DNA of 64,000 nucleotides from Hydractinia symbiolongicarpus (Eukaryota > Cnidaria > Hydrozoa > Anthoathecata > Hydractiniidae): assembly GCF_029227915.1 (NCBI RefSeq), contig NC_079881.1, positions 10,577,501 to 10,641,500 on the forward strand, read 5' to 3'. The translations under genes were made by a program, and so were the position numbers. Shown here piece by piece: positions 36,553 through 48,961 of the stretch. The notes below the pieces were generated by a model. The model had not been told where the DNA came from, searched no databases, and saw nothing but the letters and a program-made list of their open reading frames with translations. Position 1 is the stretch's first letter. Every line of letters starts with the position of its first letter.

Positions 36553-38833
36553 ATGCAACTGCTAGCGATTATTTTCTTACATGTCATACAAGCCACGCTT
36601 TATTTCGCATCTCAAGACTGCACTTCGCAACCTAGAATTACTATTCCTGGACGAGGGTACATTTACGTTGCACTGTACCCTAATTCTTTCGATATGGACA
36701 CGTACAACAGTAGTTGGTATGAATATGCGAGGAAAAACAACATATCCCCTACTTCAAAGCAGTACCTTGGTCTAGTAGAATTTTTTGTGTGTGGTGATTT
36801 GGAAATTACAAGAAGATCAATTCTTCATCTTTTGCTGGATGCTTCATTTGTCGATTCAGTAGGAAGATCTAAAGTTGTCAGTTGGCAGCCACCTCTCTGA
36901 AGAATTAACACTGGTTGTTGCTGATATGCTCCTACCTTTTCGAATACTATTTAATACATATACCAAAAAAATGAAGAAGATAGACCAAGAAAAGTATCCA
37001 CGTTACACCCAGTTCAATGTAAATAATATTGGAGAAAAAGTTGTTTTAATTTTAAGAAAGTTTCATCTCAATAACATTGTTTTCATTGCTTTAGTAAGAG
37101 ACCAAGATGATGAATATTATAAAGACGTGTGGTTTGATTTGATTAACAATGACTTAGGTCTGTGCGTACAACGTTTCAATATCTTACTCAATGATACAGA
37201 AAGAATGAAAGAAGTCATCACACTTATCAAGAAAAATACAGAGCAAAAGATCATTATTTGCTACAGCTCGCAAAGGAGTTACGAAAAATACTTCGCTAAT
37301 CTTGTTAATATGAGTGAGTCTTTAGGTTTGTCAGGACGAAATTGGATTTGGAATCTTCATTCACCTCGCGCTTCGTCCTTTAAAACATTAAATATTGTTG
37401 ATGGTGGACTTTTTATTTCTGGTCAAAGTACTTTTGTTTACAATTCTTCAGATATTCATTCCATGACTTCGACTTCTAGAGAGCTACCTGTATTTTTAAA
37501 TAAGATTCCTTTTATATACTTTTTTTCTTTCGTATTTTGGCTCTATAAGCTTAACGGAATAACACCCAACGATGGAAGAAATTGCTATTTCTCGAATAAC
37601 GGCAGTGCCAAACACACTGTATACCAAGTAAATAAAACGTTATGGACAGCTTGTGCTAAATTCATGTTTCATGCTATCCCGGATAAATTCCAATGGGGAG
37701 CACAAAGCACAGAGCCACCTGTAACGCGATGTGATAAACGAATGTGTCCAGCTGGTCACAATCAAGAATTGACTGTATCTACAGACACAAAGATGAACGG
37801 AAAAAAGTACTGGACATGCATCCCTTGCCCAAAAGGTTTCGTAAATCCTGTTAGCGGAAAAAGTGTTTGCGTCAAATGTACGGGATTAACTGTTTCCAAT
37901 GAGCAGCAAACAAAATGCTATGATCCATATCGCAACACATATTTGACGTACAACAGCACACATGGAAAGATTATCCTGGCTGTTTCTGTAGCCGGTACAG
38001 TAAGCAGCGTCATTATTTTCACGATATTTTTTCGGAGCCGTCAGACTCCAATTGTAAGATCTTCAAATTTGTTGCTTACTGCAGTACAACAATCAGTTCA
38101 TTTAATAGTATTTGTTGTGACACCAGTTCTTTTTTTGGGCGAACCGATTCTCATCCAATGTCAAGTTCGACACATCGCTGTTGGATTATTGCTTACGGCT
38201 ATATGTTCATCTGTGTTTCTGAAAGTTCAAAAGCTAATGTTTATTTTCCATTCCAAAATCAGATTGTCTGATCAAGAAAAATTTTTCGCAACATTCACAG
38301 ATGTAATTTGGGTTCTTTTTCTAAGTTTTATACAAATTTTATTCGCCGTATTTTCATTGGTAAAAAATCCTGCAGAAGTGATCTTATCCATCAACAAAAA
38401 GACTTTGATCAGACAAGTTAGTTGTAACACTGGATCTCATCTCAACATGCAGTTTCTGTGCAGTATAATCGTCATGTTGATAGTTGTCGTCCAAGGTTTG
38501 AGAGCGTGGAATTTGCCTTCGTTTTTTAATGACACAAAACTGACAACACTTGCAAATTTAATATCAGTATCGATGACTGGATGTATGATTCCTTTATATT
38601 ACAGTGCCAGTGACGAGCGAGTAAAGGTTTTCCTGCAAGCTATGTTGATTCTATGTTGTAATTCATTGTTGCTAATTGTAATGTATGGTACGAAAACATA
38701 CGTTGTGTTGTTTAAACCAGAAAAGAATACCAAGACTGCATTCCGCATCAAGATGCAAGAACACACGTTAGAGCAAGTAGACTCGACATTGAACAACAAA
38801 CGTGTTTTCAATAACACAGCAAGTGTAGCGTAA
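36553..38833 (+). CDS. Class C GPCR (mGluR/CaSR-like), intronless, with one frame break
   Basis: Two overlapping frames, 36553..36900 and 36875..38833, form one receptor. It has a signal peptide (LLAIIFLHVIQATLYF), a divergent Venus-flytrap ligand domain, and a Cys-rich linker (CPAGHN, CIPCPKGFVNP, CVKCTG). Seven membrane segments run from about 37965 to 38710, with the ECL2 cysteine (RQVSCNTG) and a TM7 end TYVVLFKPEKN that matches the mGluR-type LF.PE.N motif. Such receptors act at the plasma membrane on amino acids, cations or other small ligands. The ligand cannot be told, since the usual amino-acid-binding residues are not recognisable. The frame changes near 36869: one base is missing relative to the expected reading (SKVV then SHLSEELT). 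This could be a real lesion, an assembly error, or a short unrecognised intron. The rest is fully open, which argues for recent or no inactivation. Helitron-like elements flank both sides. Confidence 0.85.
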
Positions 38834-38853
38834 AATAACTGTAACATAAAATA

Positions 38854-39850
38854 ACTAGCCGATAAAACCCGTGGAGAAATCAAAATAATGCATATGATCA
38901 TATGTTTTCGACGAACCCCCAAAAAGATATAGAGGGTTAAAAATTTTTGCTGACGTCAGCAATGGCCCGTGTAAACCCAAGTTTTTTTTTTAAATTTGTA
39001 TACTTTATATAAATTTGTATACCATGTACTTTTGACAAACGGTTGCAGAGATATTGGGGTTTGAAGGTTATTTGATGACATCATCAATTCGTCCTTTCGG
39101 AAATTGATTTGGGGACCCAGGTTTGGTAAAATTACCCAAATTGGTCGTAGGTGGTCCTAGTTACCAACGCGGTGAAAAATCATTGACATCTCCGCTTCGT
39201 TTCCAAGTTATTTAGACTCAAAGTTTTAAGTGTACTGTAATGGCTTCATTATTTTAATATCGGATATTGATGTTAAAGTAGTGTTATTGTTACGCGCCGT
39301 AACGTCATAAAATTTAACATTTCAGACATGTTTTTTTTCGGCGACATTAAAAAAACCCCCGGAAACACCCACTTTGTGTGTTACAGACAGACACACAGAA
39401 CTCGCATATTATTATTTTGACTAGTCGATAAGGCCCGTGGAAAAACGCACTCAGGCAGAAGATTAGGTTGTTTTGCAGATTTTGCTAACGTCAGCAGTGC
39501 ATATACAAAAAAATTTGAAAAAAATGTGGCTTTTTTCCTGTAATGCATACAGATCAAAACGTTGATAAATATAATGTATAGGATCATATGTGTTCGCAAA
39601 CGCATGAGAAGATATAAGTAATTTACAATTTTAATTTTGCAGACGTCAGTAAAGTCCTGTAAAGTAAAAAAAAAATTCCTTTACACTGAATTTACACTGT
39701 ATAATCCACTTAGGCAGGAGTACATTGAAAAAGACTTGTATTTTGATGACAGCTGCCAGTACCCGTCAATACACAATATTTTTTTCCTGAAATTTGTTGA
39801 ATGGTTGCGTTCAATGTGTAGAGCTTGACATGCTAATCAGAGTAATGCAT
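38854..39850 (-). mobile_element. Two Helitron-like family B elements in tandem
   Basis: Unit 38854..39420 runs (minus strand) from TC at 39420 to GGCTAG at 38854. Unit 39421..about 39850 begins directly with CTAGTCGATAAGGCCCGTGG. The junction is GA|CTAG, with no spacer. The first unit starts 21 bases after the GPCR stop codon. Core blocks match those at 34-35 kb. Confidence 0.65.
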
Positions 39851-40369
39851 AGAATTACGCACAATACCAACAAAATTGATAGATTCAGAAATAACACATA
39901 ACAGATATTTACTTTTTTTATTTACATCTTTTAAAGTTACATCTTATTAAAGCTTGCAGGAAATGTGAAAATAATTAACTCTTATGGGCATAAAAATACA
40001 TCCTACTATCCTGCAAAAGTTCTTAAGTCTTGAAAGATTTTGTAGGTAGGTAGCTAGCTAGCTAGCTAGCTTGTTTCATCAAAATTCGTGCTCATAAAAG
40101 AAAAGAAGTTTGGAAGCTAAGGTAGCTAGCTATAGATGATTAAGAAAGAGGAATAACAACATAAGTCATAGGTTAGAGCTAGCCATGGAGGATGGGGAGT
40201 AGGACTTGGAGGCAAACATTAGCTAAGACACACAGTTAAATATACTTAAACTGGAAACACTTAGCTAAAATTAAAGCTAGCTATTTATGCTTAGCAAAAC
40301 ACATATAAAGAGAAAAAATAGTAATGTAAAAAATAATAAAATTACAGTAAGTTCAACAAACCAAAGTTT
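39851..40369. other. Repeat-rich spacer
   Basis: Contains a (TAGC)n run near 40050..40075 and further AGCTAGCT motifs. No gene. Confidence 0.5.
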
Positions 40370-43300
40370 TCCGTCACAAATTTGAGTAAATGGCCGACTA
40401 TTTAACAATCTGATCGACCCCAGTGAATATAGTGTGAAGGGTAAAGTCGTTCACCCTTTGATCTGCGAGGCTTGCTTTCAGTGCATTTTTTACAGTTTTT
40501 ATCAAAATTTCCAAGGCACCACCCATGTGTGGTCAATCAGGTGGGTTGAACTTCCAAGTTACTTTTATATCTTTGGTAGACTCACTAACTTTCTCGAAAT
40601 CAATTTGAGTTAGAACATCATGGAGCTCCCTTTCTGCGTCCTTAAAGTTGAATCCGCAATCCGAGAAAATATAATTAGGCAAACTCTGCGATTTATGAAC
40701 CGTTTTAGTATATCGATGAAAAAATCAGTGGAGAGTGATTCTGCAACTTCCAAATGTATCGCCCTCGTACTCATGCAGGTAAAGAGACATCCCCAACGTA
40801 TTGTATTACTTCGGAATATCTTCACGGCTAAAGTCCCAAAGTGTTCGACACCTGTATTGAAAAATGCAGGCCTACTGATACTTGAACAAGGTAGGTTAGC
40901 CATTAAGTGCAATACGGGTTTTTTGTTCCGTTTTTGACAAAGAAACCATCGAGATGTTACTTTTCGGATTAATCCTCGTACTTTGAAAATCTAAAAACGT
41001 TGTCTCAACAATACCTTATAGATGTTCGCGTCCACAGTGGACGTGAGTATGATGCATCGATGGAAAGAGTAATTCTACGGCGCTGTAATTTCGTGGAAGA
41101 ATTAACTGGTGTATTAAACCGAATGAAAATTTGGCATTGTTTATTCTTTCATCGACTCCGATCAGCCTTTCTTCGTCTGTTTTTCGTTAATGCAAACATT
41201 TTGCCCTGTAATCTTTATCTTGGATATGTTTAACTCCTTAGTGTCCTTTCTCTACTCTACAATTTAGACAATAGTAGTTTTCCAATGATTCCACCTGTAG
41301 ATTGTTTATTTTTTCTGGATTTGCATTCATATTGACCCAGGTTACGATGCACACCATTCTTTTCCACGATAAGAAATAAAGGATTCACCGGAACTATCGA
41401 CCAGTTGTTTCGTGAGTAGAATTATCTAACTTCTGGGTCCGCATCTGCAAAATTATCAATTTTAAAGGGTTTTTTCCAATCTTTCTCCTCATTGAGAAGA
41501 AACCTTGGCCTTTAAAACCAATGGTTGATTTCAGCTAATTTCTCTGCACTGCATCCTCTAGTGGATACGTCAGCTGAGTTGTCTTTACCGCTAACATGTC
41601 TCTATTCAGAGGGTTGAGTGTTTCAAGGATTACTGTTACTCTGTTAGAGACAAAAATTCTGAATCGGTTGATTGTGTTATGTATATACAGCAAGATAATC
41701 ATTTAATCTGTTCAAAACGCGCATAGATCAAAGGTTATATTACTTTCGACAACGATGACAACTTGTACTCTTACTGCAAAAAGTGCGGCTTCAAATTCCA
41801 GTCTGAGAATGGTTAATGTTCTTAAAGGAGCTAAGCGCGATTTTGACACGATGAAGGACAATGAAATTCCTCCATTATTTTCTTTCGTCCTGATATAAGC
41901 TGCATTCTGACGCGTCACAAAAACTGTAAAGATGCTTTGCTATCAACGTCATCAGATTTGTTATATCAGCGAGGTAATTTTATTTTGGGGATAGATTGTA
42001 GCTCAGATAACCACAAATTCCAAGCTGCTGATTGAACTTCATTTACGGCAAGTCTTGTAGTAATACCTTATCTTGTAGAACAATTGGCGTTAGAAACCCT
42101 AATGGGTTGTATACGGAGCTTGTGACTTTTAGAACGCCTTGTTTTGTAAATTGACCTTTTTTTCTGACAGCCAAAAATGCAAATTCGTCCTGTTTGATGT
42201 TCCATCTGAGTCCAAGGGCACTTTTAGAACTTTTAACATCGAAATTAAGATCGACTTGTTTTCTTGCTAAGTTGGTTCTCGGCAATAATATGTCTCCATA
42301 TCTTTCGTCGTTCCAAAGAAATTTGACAGCTGAACGATCATAGTCTTTAAGATGTACCTGGATGCTTTTGAAGTCGTAACGACAATTCTACTCGGTTGCT
42401 TAGAAGGTCTCGACCAGTTATAAGATTCTCGTTCAAGCTGGTTCCATTGTATTTAGCTACAGCATCAAGTACTGTTCGGACTTTACCAGGTCTATTAACG
42501 TTCGTTACGGCGTGGAGCGGCAAATACCAGGAGCGATCAAGAATTTCATGCACATTTGACTCTCAGACCTTCGCGTAACCTCTGTTTACGTACTCATGTA
42601 TGTTTTTTAAGTACATTTGAAAGAGCGTTTCGTCCCTTAAAAACGATCGATCAGTTGATAAAACTGTCTCTTGGCGCAAGAATAGTTGTTTGGTAATGTT
42701 GTCTTTTTTTCCACAACATTGACACTTGATAGTAGGCACTAATTAACTTTAACACCCCTTCTAGGTGCTTAATTGCAAGTTGATCCTCGCTTGTCAAACT
42801 GTTTAGTGATTTGTATTTCGTACCAAATGTTTCTGTCTTCCAGAAGTTCTCCACTTAGAGGTGTAAACGATAGTCCATTACGCGGAAATGATTTATCTTT
42901 AGCGTGGGCTCTTCAGAAGAGAAGCTTTCCGACGGGCCAGATAGTGACCACCCAAAATTGCGGTCTTTATTGCATATGGCATTCCACTCCCTCCTGCTTT
43001 TACCTCTATGGCGTGCAAGGCCAGTGGCAAGTTAGCCCAATCAAAATCTTAATATACTTTGCAGGGATTTCTTTTATGTTCAATTCGCGAAGATATTTCC
43101 ATCAATCACCATTTGGATAATCACGAGGAAAAATTTGCGACGGAACCTTTATTCTTTACTTGCTGATTGCATATGCAGATGCTACTTTATATTCACAATT
43201 AGTTTTTTTTTGAAGGGATTATCAAGCGTGTGTTTTTCACTGCAGTTTTTTCTCCGTTATTTTTCATACTGTCGATGTAAATATTCTGATTTGTTCCAGG

Positions 43301-43420
43301 TAGATGCAATGTGTCAGCCAGGTCTTTTCGGATTAAGGTACTCTGACTTCCAGAATCTAACAGTGCGTAGGTGATGCATTGTTTTCCTGACGATGAGAGG
43401 ATTTTTACAAGAACTACTTA
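40370..43420 (-). pseudogene. Decayed BEL/Pao retrotransposon pol
   Basis: Minus-strand fragments appear in the normal BEL/Pao order: aspartic protease (YALLDSGSQSTLI, about 43300..43390), reverse transcriptase (ILDRSWYLPLHAV, GKVRTVLDA, about 42300..42900), the RT-RNase H region (LGLRWNIKQDEF, YNPLGFLTPIVL, 42043..42285), integrase zinc-binding and core remnants (about 41050..41230; TGVEHFG, LFTCMSTRAIHLEVAESL, 40610..40912), and the integrase C-terminal part (about 40400..40560). Many stops and frame changes. Long terminal repeats were not found by eye. Dead copy. Confidence 0.85.
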
Positions 43421-44496
43421 TGGAGATATACCGAACTTTTTTCATCTGTGGTTACCCCAACAATAAAATAACTACTTCTGGCAAGTGTAGTAACAAAATT
43501 AAACGTTCTTCCACTTCTCGTCATTTTAAAATAAATCATTTCAAGCAAAAACCAAATATAATGATGAGCAAGCTACAATTTCAAGGGTTAAATGTATTTG
43601 GTAAGGTGGGGGGTCATGGAGTGCCCACGGCAAATTAAAATTTTAATATACTCTGATATCCTTGCTCAATGGTTACTTGCTCACTTGAACCTTTGCGACT
43701 GTTAATATTTTTATGACTGCACTCTTTTATTAGACAAAATTTGACTCCGCCTGTTGTTGCCGTCACGACCTATTAAACATTGCTCAAAGCAAAGGCTCTT
43801 GAAAATGGGCATGAAAGTTTTAGAAAGTGTTTATGTTTTTAATTCAAACTTTTTAACTAAGATTTTAAGATTTTAATTAAAAATATAAAATATATAGTTT
43901 TTTTCGTGCTGTCACCCATTTGTATGTGGAAAAACCGGAGGATATGTGATAAATACTTTATATTACTAACATAAAATTAAAATAAAACGGGAAAGTAGTG
44001 TACAGTACGTTCTAAAGCGCAATTTTGATAGGTAATGGTATTTTTTCTAATTTCAAAATTTTAGATGACGTCAGGTAAAAAATGCTAACTTCAGGAAGAA
44101 AAAAATTATTATGCTAATGTATAATCTTACACTACAATTGTGTCAAGTTTTATATGCCAGTATAACTTTGTCAGAATTTTTTGAACAGCAGGCACTTAAT
44201 GCCCACGCCCCCATACTTTGTTGGCCCCCAAAAGTCCATGATTGTGATGCCTTAATTTTCCCAGAGAACTCCAATACTTTCTTGCAGTCAGTTTCAATGT
44301 TAATGGTTCAGCAATCTGGAAAATATTCTATACTAAATCTGGTTACAAACAAGCAAAAACGAACTTTAAAAAAAATTGTGATCCAACTGGAAATTTAAAA
44401 TATTGATTAATTTAATGTCAGTAGCGGGAAAGTAAATATTTTATCGCCTTTATAATATATTATAGACAAAAGTAGATTATGTTGTTTTTCCTTTAA
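43421..44496. other. Old repeat related to the neighbouring MITE
   Basis: Around 43910..44230 the order of motifs (GGAGGATATGTGATAAATA, ATGACGTCAG, GTGTCAAGTTT) parallels the interior of the 44497..45211 MITE (GGAAGATATGTTAAATAAC, ATGACGTCAC, GTGCCAAGTTT). It is probably a diverged, truncated copy. No gene. Confidence 0.4.
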
Positions 44497-45211
44497 CCCT
44501 ATTCGGTCGGGGAGGGGGGCGGATTCCGCCCCCCCTGACGGTTTTTTCTTTATAACTCCTGATTGCTTTGTTATATGGCTATGATACTCACTGAGTTTCA
44601 ACATTTATCTATTAGACACTAGCTTGCTATTTTTTTAGGTCCCATACCTTTTGGCTTTGATATTGGCCATTACTCAAAACTACCCCTACAAATCTCTATG
44701 AAATCCTTGTAATGGGGAAAATATAATAACTCCTGTTAGGATTATCCTTAGAACTTGAAACTTGCAACACAACTTTGTTTCATCAAGAAGAATGATTTTG
44801 AATAATTTGAACGCGTGACTAATCCGATTTCCCGATTTTGTCGGATTTCACCGGAAAATCGAAAAAAAACCGGATTTTCGGGCAATTTTTATCCGATCCA
44901 TGTAAAAAACGGAAGATATGTTAAATAACTTTTATTTAGCTTTCAGAAACTTCAAACAGAATGTAAAAATTCGCTCTAGAACAAAAGTAATTAACAATTT
45001 TCAAGCTTCTGATGACGTCACAGAAAATGTGCTGACGCAAGCAAAAGTTTATTGGCGCCATTTTGTTCCTTTTATGACGTACTATAAGTGTGCCAAGTTT
45101 GATTCAATTTGAACAAACCTATGAAATGTTATTGAGGGGGGCGGAATCCGCCCCCCCCCCCCCCCCCCCCCCCGGTCATAGCATGTTCGAAAAACCCCGG
45201 ACCGAATAGGG
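44497..45211. mobile_element. piggyBac-type MITE
   Basis: Ends CCCTATTCGGTC and GACCGAATAGGG are inverted repeats, each flanked by TTAA (44493..44496 and 45212..45215). A TTAA target and CCC start are typical of piggyBac. Near each end lies a palindrome of the form GGGGGCGGA(A/T)TCCGCCCCC. 715 bp, non-coding. The right end is carried along in the tandem duplication (49260..49300). Confidence 0.75.
45151..45173. repeat. C23 homopolymer
   Basis: A run of 23 C directly after the GCGGAATCCG palindrome near the right end of the MITE. The corresponding place in the second duplication unit lacks both palindrome and run. Confidence 0.9.
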
Positions 45212-45215
45212 TTAA

Positions 45216-45812
45216 TAAAGACGAGAAAGTTATGTCTTATATATTAACTTTTCTGACGTAGCGGCGCGTCGTCAATGCACTACACTGACGTGAAATGCGT
45301 TTAATAAAATTAATGAAGCCATTACATTGCACTTATGATTTGGAGACAAAATTACTTGGAAACGAGGCGGCAACGTCGATTATTTTTTGCTGCACAAATA
45401 ACTAGGCAGCATATGGGTACAAAATGGGACTAATTTTCTAGAACCCAATCAACTACCCGTTTTGGAACACACGTCATCAAAAAACGTTAAGCCTGAATAT
45501 ATCCACAATCGTTCGTCAAAAACACATGATCCTATACGTTTTCTTGATCAGCGTTTCAAGTCACACATAATAGATACAACGACAAAACAAATTTGTAAAA
45601 ACTAGTCGTTAGCCCGTGGAAAAATCCACGGGTTTGCCCGTCGCAGCTAACCTACCATTTTGCGTGGCAGACAGACGGACGGACGGACAGACGTATACGG
45701 GCATTATAATATAGACATTTTTGGTGTGTCGACAGGTCATTGCTGACGTCATCAACATTTAAAAGGCGGATCTTTTTATTGCTCTTCTGCCTAAGTGTGT
45801 TTTTCAACAGGC
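45216..45812 (+). mobile_element. Helitron-like family B copy with nested mini-Helitron
   Basis: Family-B core in plus orientation (AATGAAGCCATTACATTGCA, ACATGATCCTATACG), ending with a degenerate GCCTAAGTGTGTTTTTCAAC 3' part. A mini-Helitron interrupts it at 45602. The second unit has the same copy at 49305..49790 without the interruption. Confidence 0.6.
45602..45715 (-). mobile_element. Mini-Helitron copy 3 with matching empty site
   Basis: On the minus strand: TCTATATTATAATGCCCG...CCCGTGGATTTTTCCACGGG, CTAACGACTAG, then T. The paralogous site at 49688 in unit 2 reads straight through (GTAAAAACATTTTTT), so the 114-bp insertion is precise and has no target duplication. Confidence 0.85.
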
Positions 45813-46380
45813 TCAAGAACTTTAATGTAAGAAACTTTCGTGAAGATTTTGCGGAAGAATCTTTTGCGGTTGTTGGAAATAAGATATATAGTTTTTAATT
45901 GTTTATTTGTACTTTTTGTTATCAATACTCGGTTGCGCTCAAAAAGGTTAATTAGTTTTGTGTCCAAGTAAAATATTCATCAAACATTTCAGTATAAGAC
46001 GGACAATCTGATATTTCACTCTTTGATTTAATTTTTGTGTTTTTATTACCCACTTTAATTAATGGCTAAAGAAAATAACAAAATGTCGAAGTTTTAAATA
46101 ATCAGTTTCTCGAAGCAAAGATGCCAAATCACAAAGTTTTTTTAAAGTGCTAACGGTCATAATTTGTTGCATAAATACAAAAGCTAACCTGTCTGAAATC
46201 CATCTTTTAGATCGTAAAGAGTTCAAAACTGGATGCTAACTAGTAACTAGCAGCTCACTTCAAATACGTAAGATATTATTGTGTAAAACAAGGTACACAA
46301 CTTATACTAAATTCTTATTATGTTTAGAACTTGTAACTTACGCCATAAGTTTATTTTATCAAGGGTGTGGGGAGAGGGGT

Positions 46381-46456
46381 GCAAGTAGCAAGAAGCACGC
46401 GATGCGGTAAAAAACGACAGGCGAACGCGTGGATTTTTCCACGGGCAACCGACTAG
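46381..46456 (+). mobile_element. Mini-Helitron copy 4, 5'-truncated
   Basis: Only the 3' part remains: GCAAGTAGCAAGAAGCACGC... then a GTGGATTTTTCCAC hairpin and CAACCGACTAG. It lies at the left edge of the segment unique to unit 1. Confidence 0.65.
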
Positions 46457-47735
46457 TCACATTAAATTTCCGTAAATATTCTCAATAATTTAGTAATTTG
46501 AATTTAAAAAGTTTTTATTCATCACTAAGTAAGTCTTCATTGGTTATTGAATTTTTAGAAGCATTTTGATTGGTTTATTCTTAATCTCATTTTGGCACTT
46601 CAACAGCAATCATTTATGCAATTCTGCAACACATGTATAGAAAATGTGTCAATAGAATGTGTAAATATATTTGACGAAAACATCATGGTAGATAAGGTGT
46701 CAAAATTGATCGGGTAAATAGTTCTAGGCCGGAGTGAGTCTCCCTCAGTCTGAAAATTTAGTTCGGAGGTAACACAAAGCAAGAGATAATAAAAGTTTAA
46801 TTTTCAACAATTTATAAAACATAATGACCAAAGTAATTATTAGTTCTGGCTGAGATGAGAAAACTAAATGGAACGTTCAGAGTAAAACATAAATTACCAG
46901 TTTGCTTGTATCCTGGATGTACTGTTTAGGCTAAAACCTAACGTTTGGTTTAAAATTCCAAAAGTCAAAAAGGTCATGACGTTCATAAAAAGACTTTCTC
47001 CAAAAAACATCATCCCAACACAACATCTTTCAAATTGGCCGTCTTTTTCAAAACTCAATCCTTTTCAAAAATTTTTGAAATCGGCAAATATAGGTGATTA
47101 GTTATTATATAAAAGAGGAATTCGTGATTGGTTTAATATACGCGTTATAACACCTAAATCAGGAAAGATATATCGCATTTGCCCTTTTTTTAGTTTTCTA
47201 GCAATGTGGTTTATTATGACGCGATGTTGGCCGACTAGTAGACGAAATGCAGGCTTGATTTATATTATGACTAGTAAGTACCTATAACAATACTTAGTGT
47301 ATCCTCAACACACTATTGATGTTTTCTGCATGGGGTCCTGAAACTGAATCCATGAAAAATGTACACAATAACCTTTGGATCCCAAAAGTTGAAGCCGTTT
47401 TTAAAAATATCTAAAACAAAGTTATCTTCTATATAATATAAGACCAAGCCTTTTTTATGTTTTAAAGATTTATTTTGCATAATATTGTGTAAAATTTTTA
47501 AAAGGAATCGGACCTAATTTATCAATGAGAGTTTATGAACAAGACCTAGCAACATTGTCTTTTTTTCAAGGGAAAACGATCTCGTCAAAGCAAACTTCTG
47601 GTAACATCATACACAATAGAACAGTTAGGTTAAAATGTAATCACTCTACTTAGATTAACGCAATCACTTGACCTATTTGTCACCACAGTAATACAACGCC
47701 TTATAAATATTTTCTCTTCCTTCCTTATCCACAAC

Positions 47736-48961
47736 ATGGCAGCATTCCAAATTCTGTCGGTTGTAGCTGTCATATTCCTGTCAATTGCTTGTATACCATT
47801 TATCTTGGGAGTAACATCTTATAACTGGATTGTAATAACAGTGACCGTAAAATTCGATTCTATTCTTCAACTGATGGCAAATTAGAACAATTCCACGCCG
47901 GATAACACAGTAATTACTACCTCATCAAACAATGGTGGCCCACATGCAGGAGGAATGCTACTAAAGTCAGTTACTAAAAAAATTACTAAATTTATCAACG
48001 AGAATGGTGTTTTGTTTTGTCAAGATATTAGCGAAAGAGTAGATTAAAATTTATTTTAAGGGTACGATGATTTTTTACTAATTGTTTTCCAGTTTCTTAC
48101 AAACGTCCAAAGTTAATTGAGCGTCAAAATCTAAAAAGCGATTTTCTTATTAAAACATCTAGCGCGCATTTCCTTACTTTCCTATTTCTCGAGACTTTTT
48201 TATTAACATTTAAGATAAGCACTGTCTAATTACCTTCCTTTATTCCGTTAATTAAACCATACCCCGTGTTTCAAATGCAGTTTTTGTGCTCATTAACTCA
48301 AGTGATGTCTCAAATCAATGCTCTATATAAGTGTAAGTTTTCATCACGCTAGTATCCACTGATAGCTCAGTTGGTAGAGCGGAGGACTGTAGATGATATT
48401 GACAGTTATCCTTAGGTCGTTGGTTCAAATCCGGCTCGGTGGAAAAGATTTTTTGTCAGTCTATTAAAAGGCAAACTGTTTATTTATCCTTTCAACAAAT
48501 TCTAATAAAAATTGGTTTAATTGATTTTAAAAACTTCGTTAATTAACATCTTCTGCTTTTCCTTTAATTTTTTGAAATAATAACAACATAAACATTATTG
48601 TAGGTCTCCATGTATTACGCTGCTGAAAGCGGCTACATTTGCGAATACATCTGTGTTTAAAATTATTTTCTGTGATTGGACACTATACCAACCTCTGAAG
48701 GAAGCTCTGCAGTTACAAAGACAGCGAGAACTTCTTTTGTCATTATGACAGTACTAATAAACATAGAACGATTGTCTGTTCCATATTTTTAAATAATATT
48801 TGATCTTGTTTCAGCACTCGATGATGCCTATTTATGCATGTCTATTGCCGTCATTTTTACAATATTGGCATTGATTACTTCATTCACAAAAGTTCCATGT
48901 TATCATGTTTTAAAGAAACACATAACATTAACTTTTACTGTTCTTTTCATTGGACTATCAG
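47736..48961 (+). pseudogene. Claudin-like gene, duplicated 5' part (unit 1)
   Basis: Copy of the first exons of the gene at 50998. Exon A (47736..) has a TAG stop at 47883..47885 where unit 2 has AAG, and a deletion of about 30 bp near 48010. The small exon (48604..48652) and the TM2-TM3 exon (48815..48961) are intact with the same splice sites. No last exon follows in this unit, so it could only be used by splicing into unit 2 or the shared last exon. Confidence 0.7.
48356..48443 (+). tRNA. tRNA-Tyr (GTA) with intron, copy 1
   Basis: Acceptor stem CCACTGA pairs with TCGGTGG. The D arm is GCTCAGTTGGTAGAGC. Anticodon GTA is at 48389..48391. An intron of about 15 nt follows position 37. The T arm is GTTGG-TTCAAAT-CCGGC, with discriminator A. 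Box A and box B are intact, and a T run (TTTTTT) downstream fits a Pol III terminator. One T-stem base differs from copy 2 but still pairs as G-U. Confidence 0.95.

Noticed and set aside
38599-38922. 107-codon minus-strand ORF over the GPCR 3' end
   Set aside because: Antisense shadow of TM7 and tail, running into the Helitron-like element.
40620-43374. Several plus-strand ORFs of 60-115 codons
   Set aside because: Shadows of the minus-strand BEL/Pao relic, which shows ordered conserved motifs.
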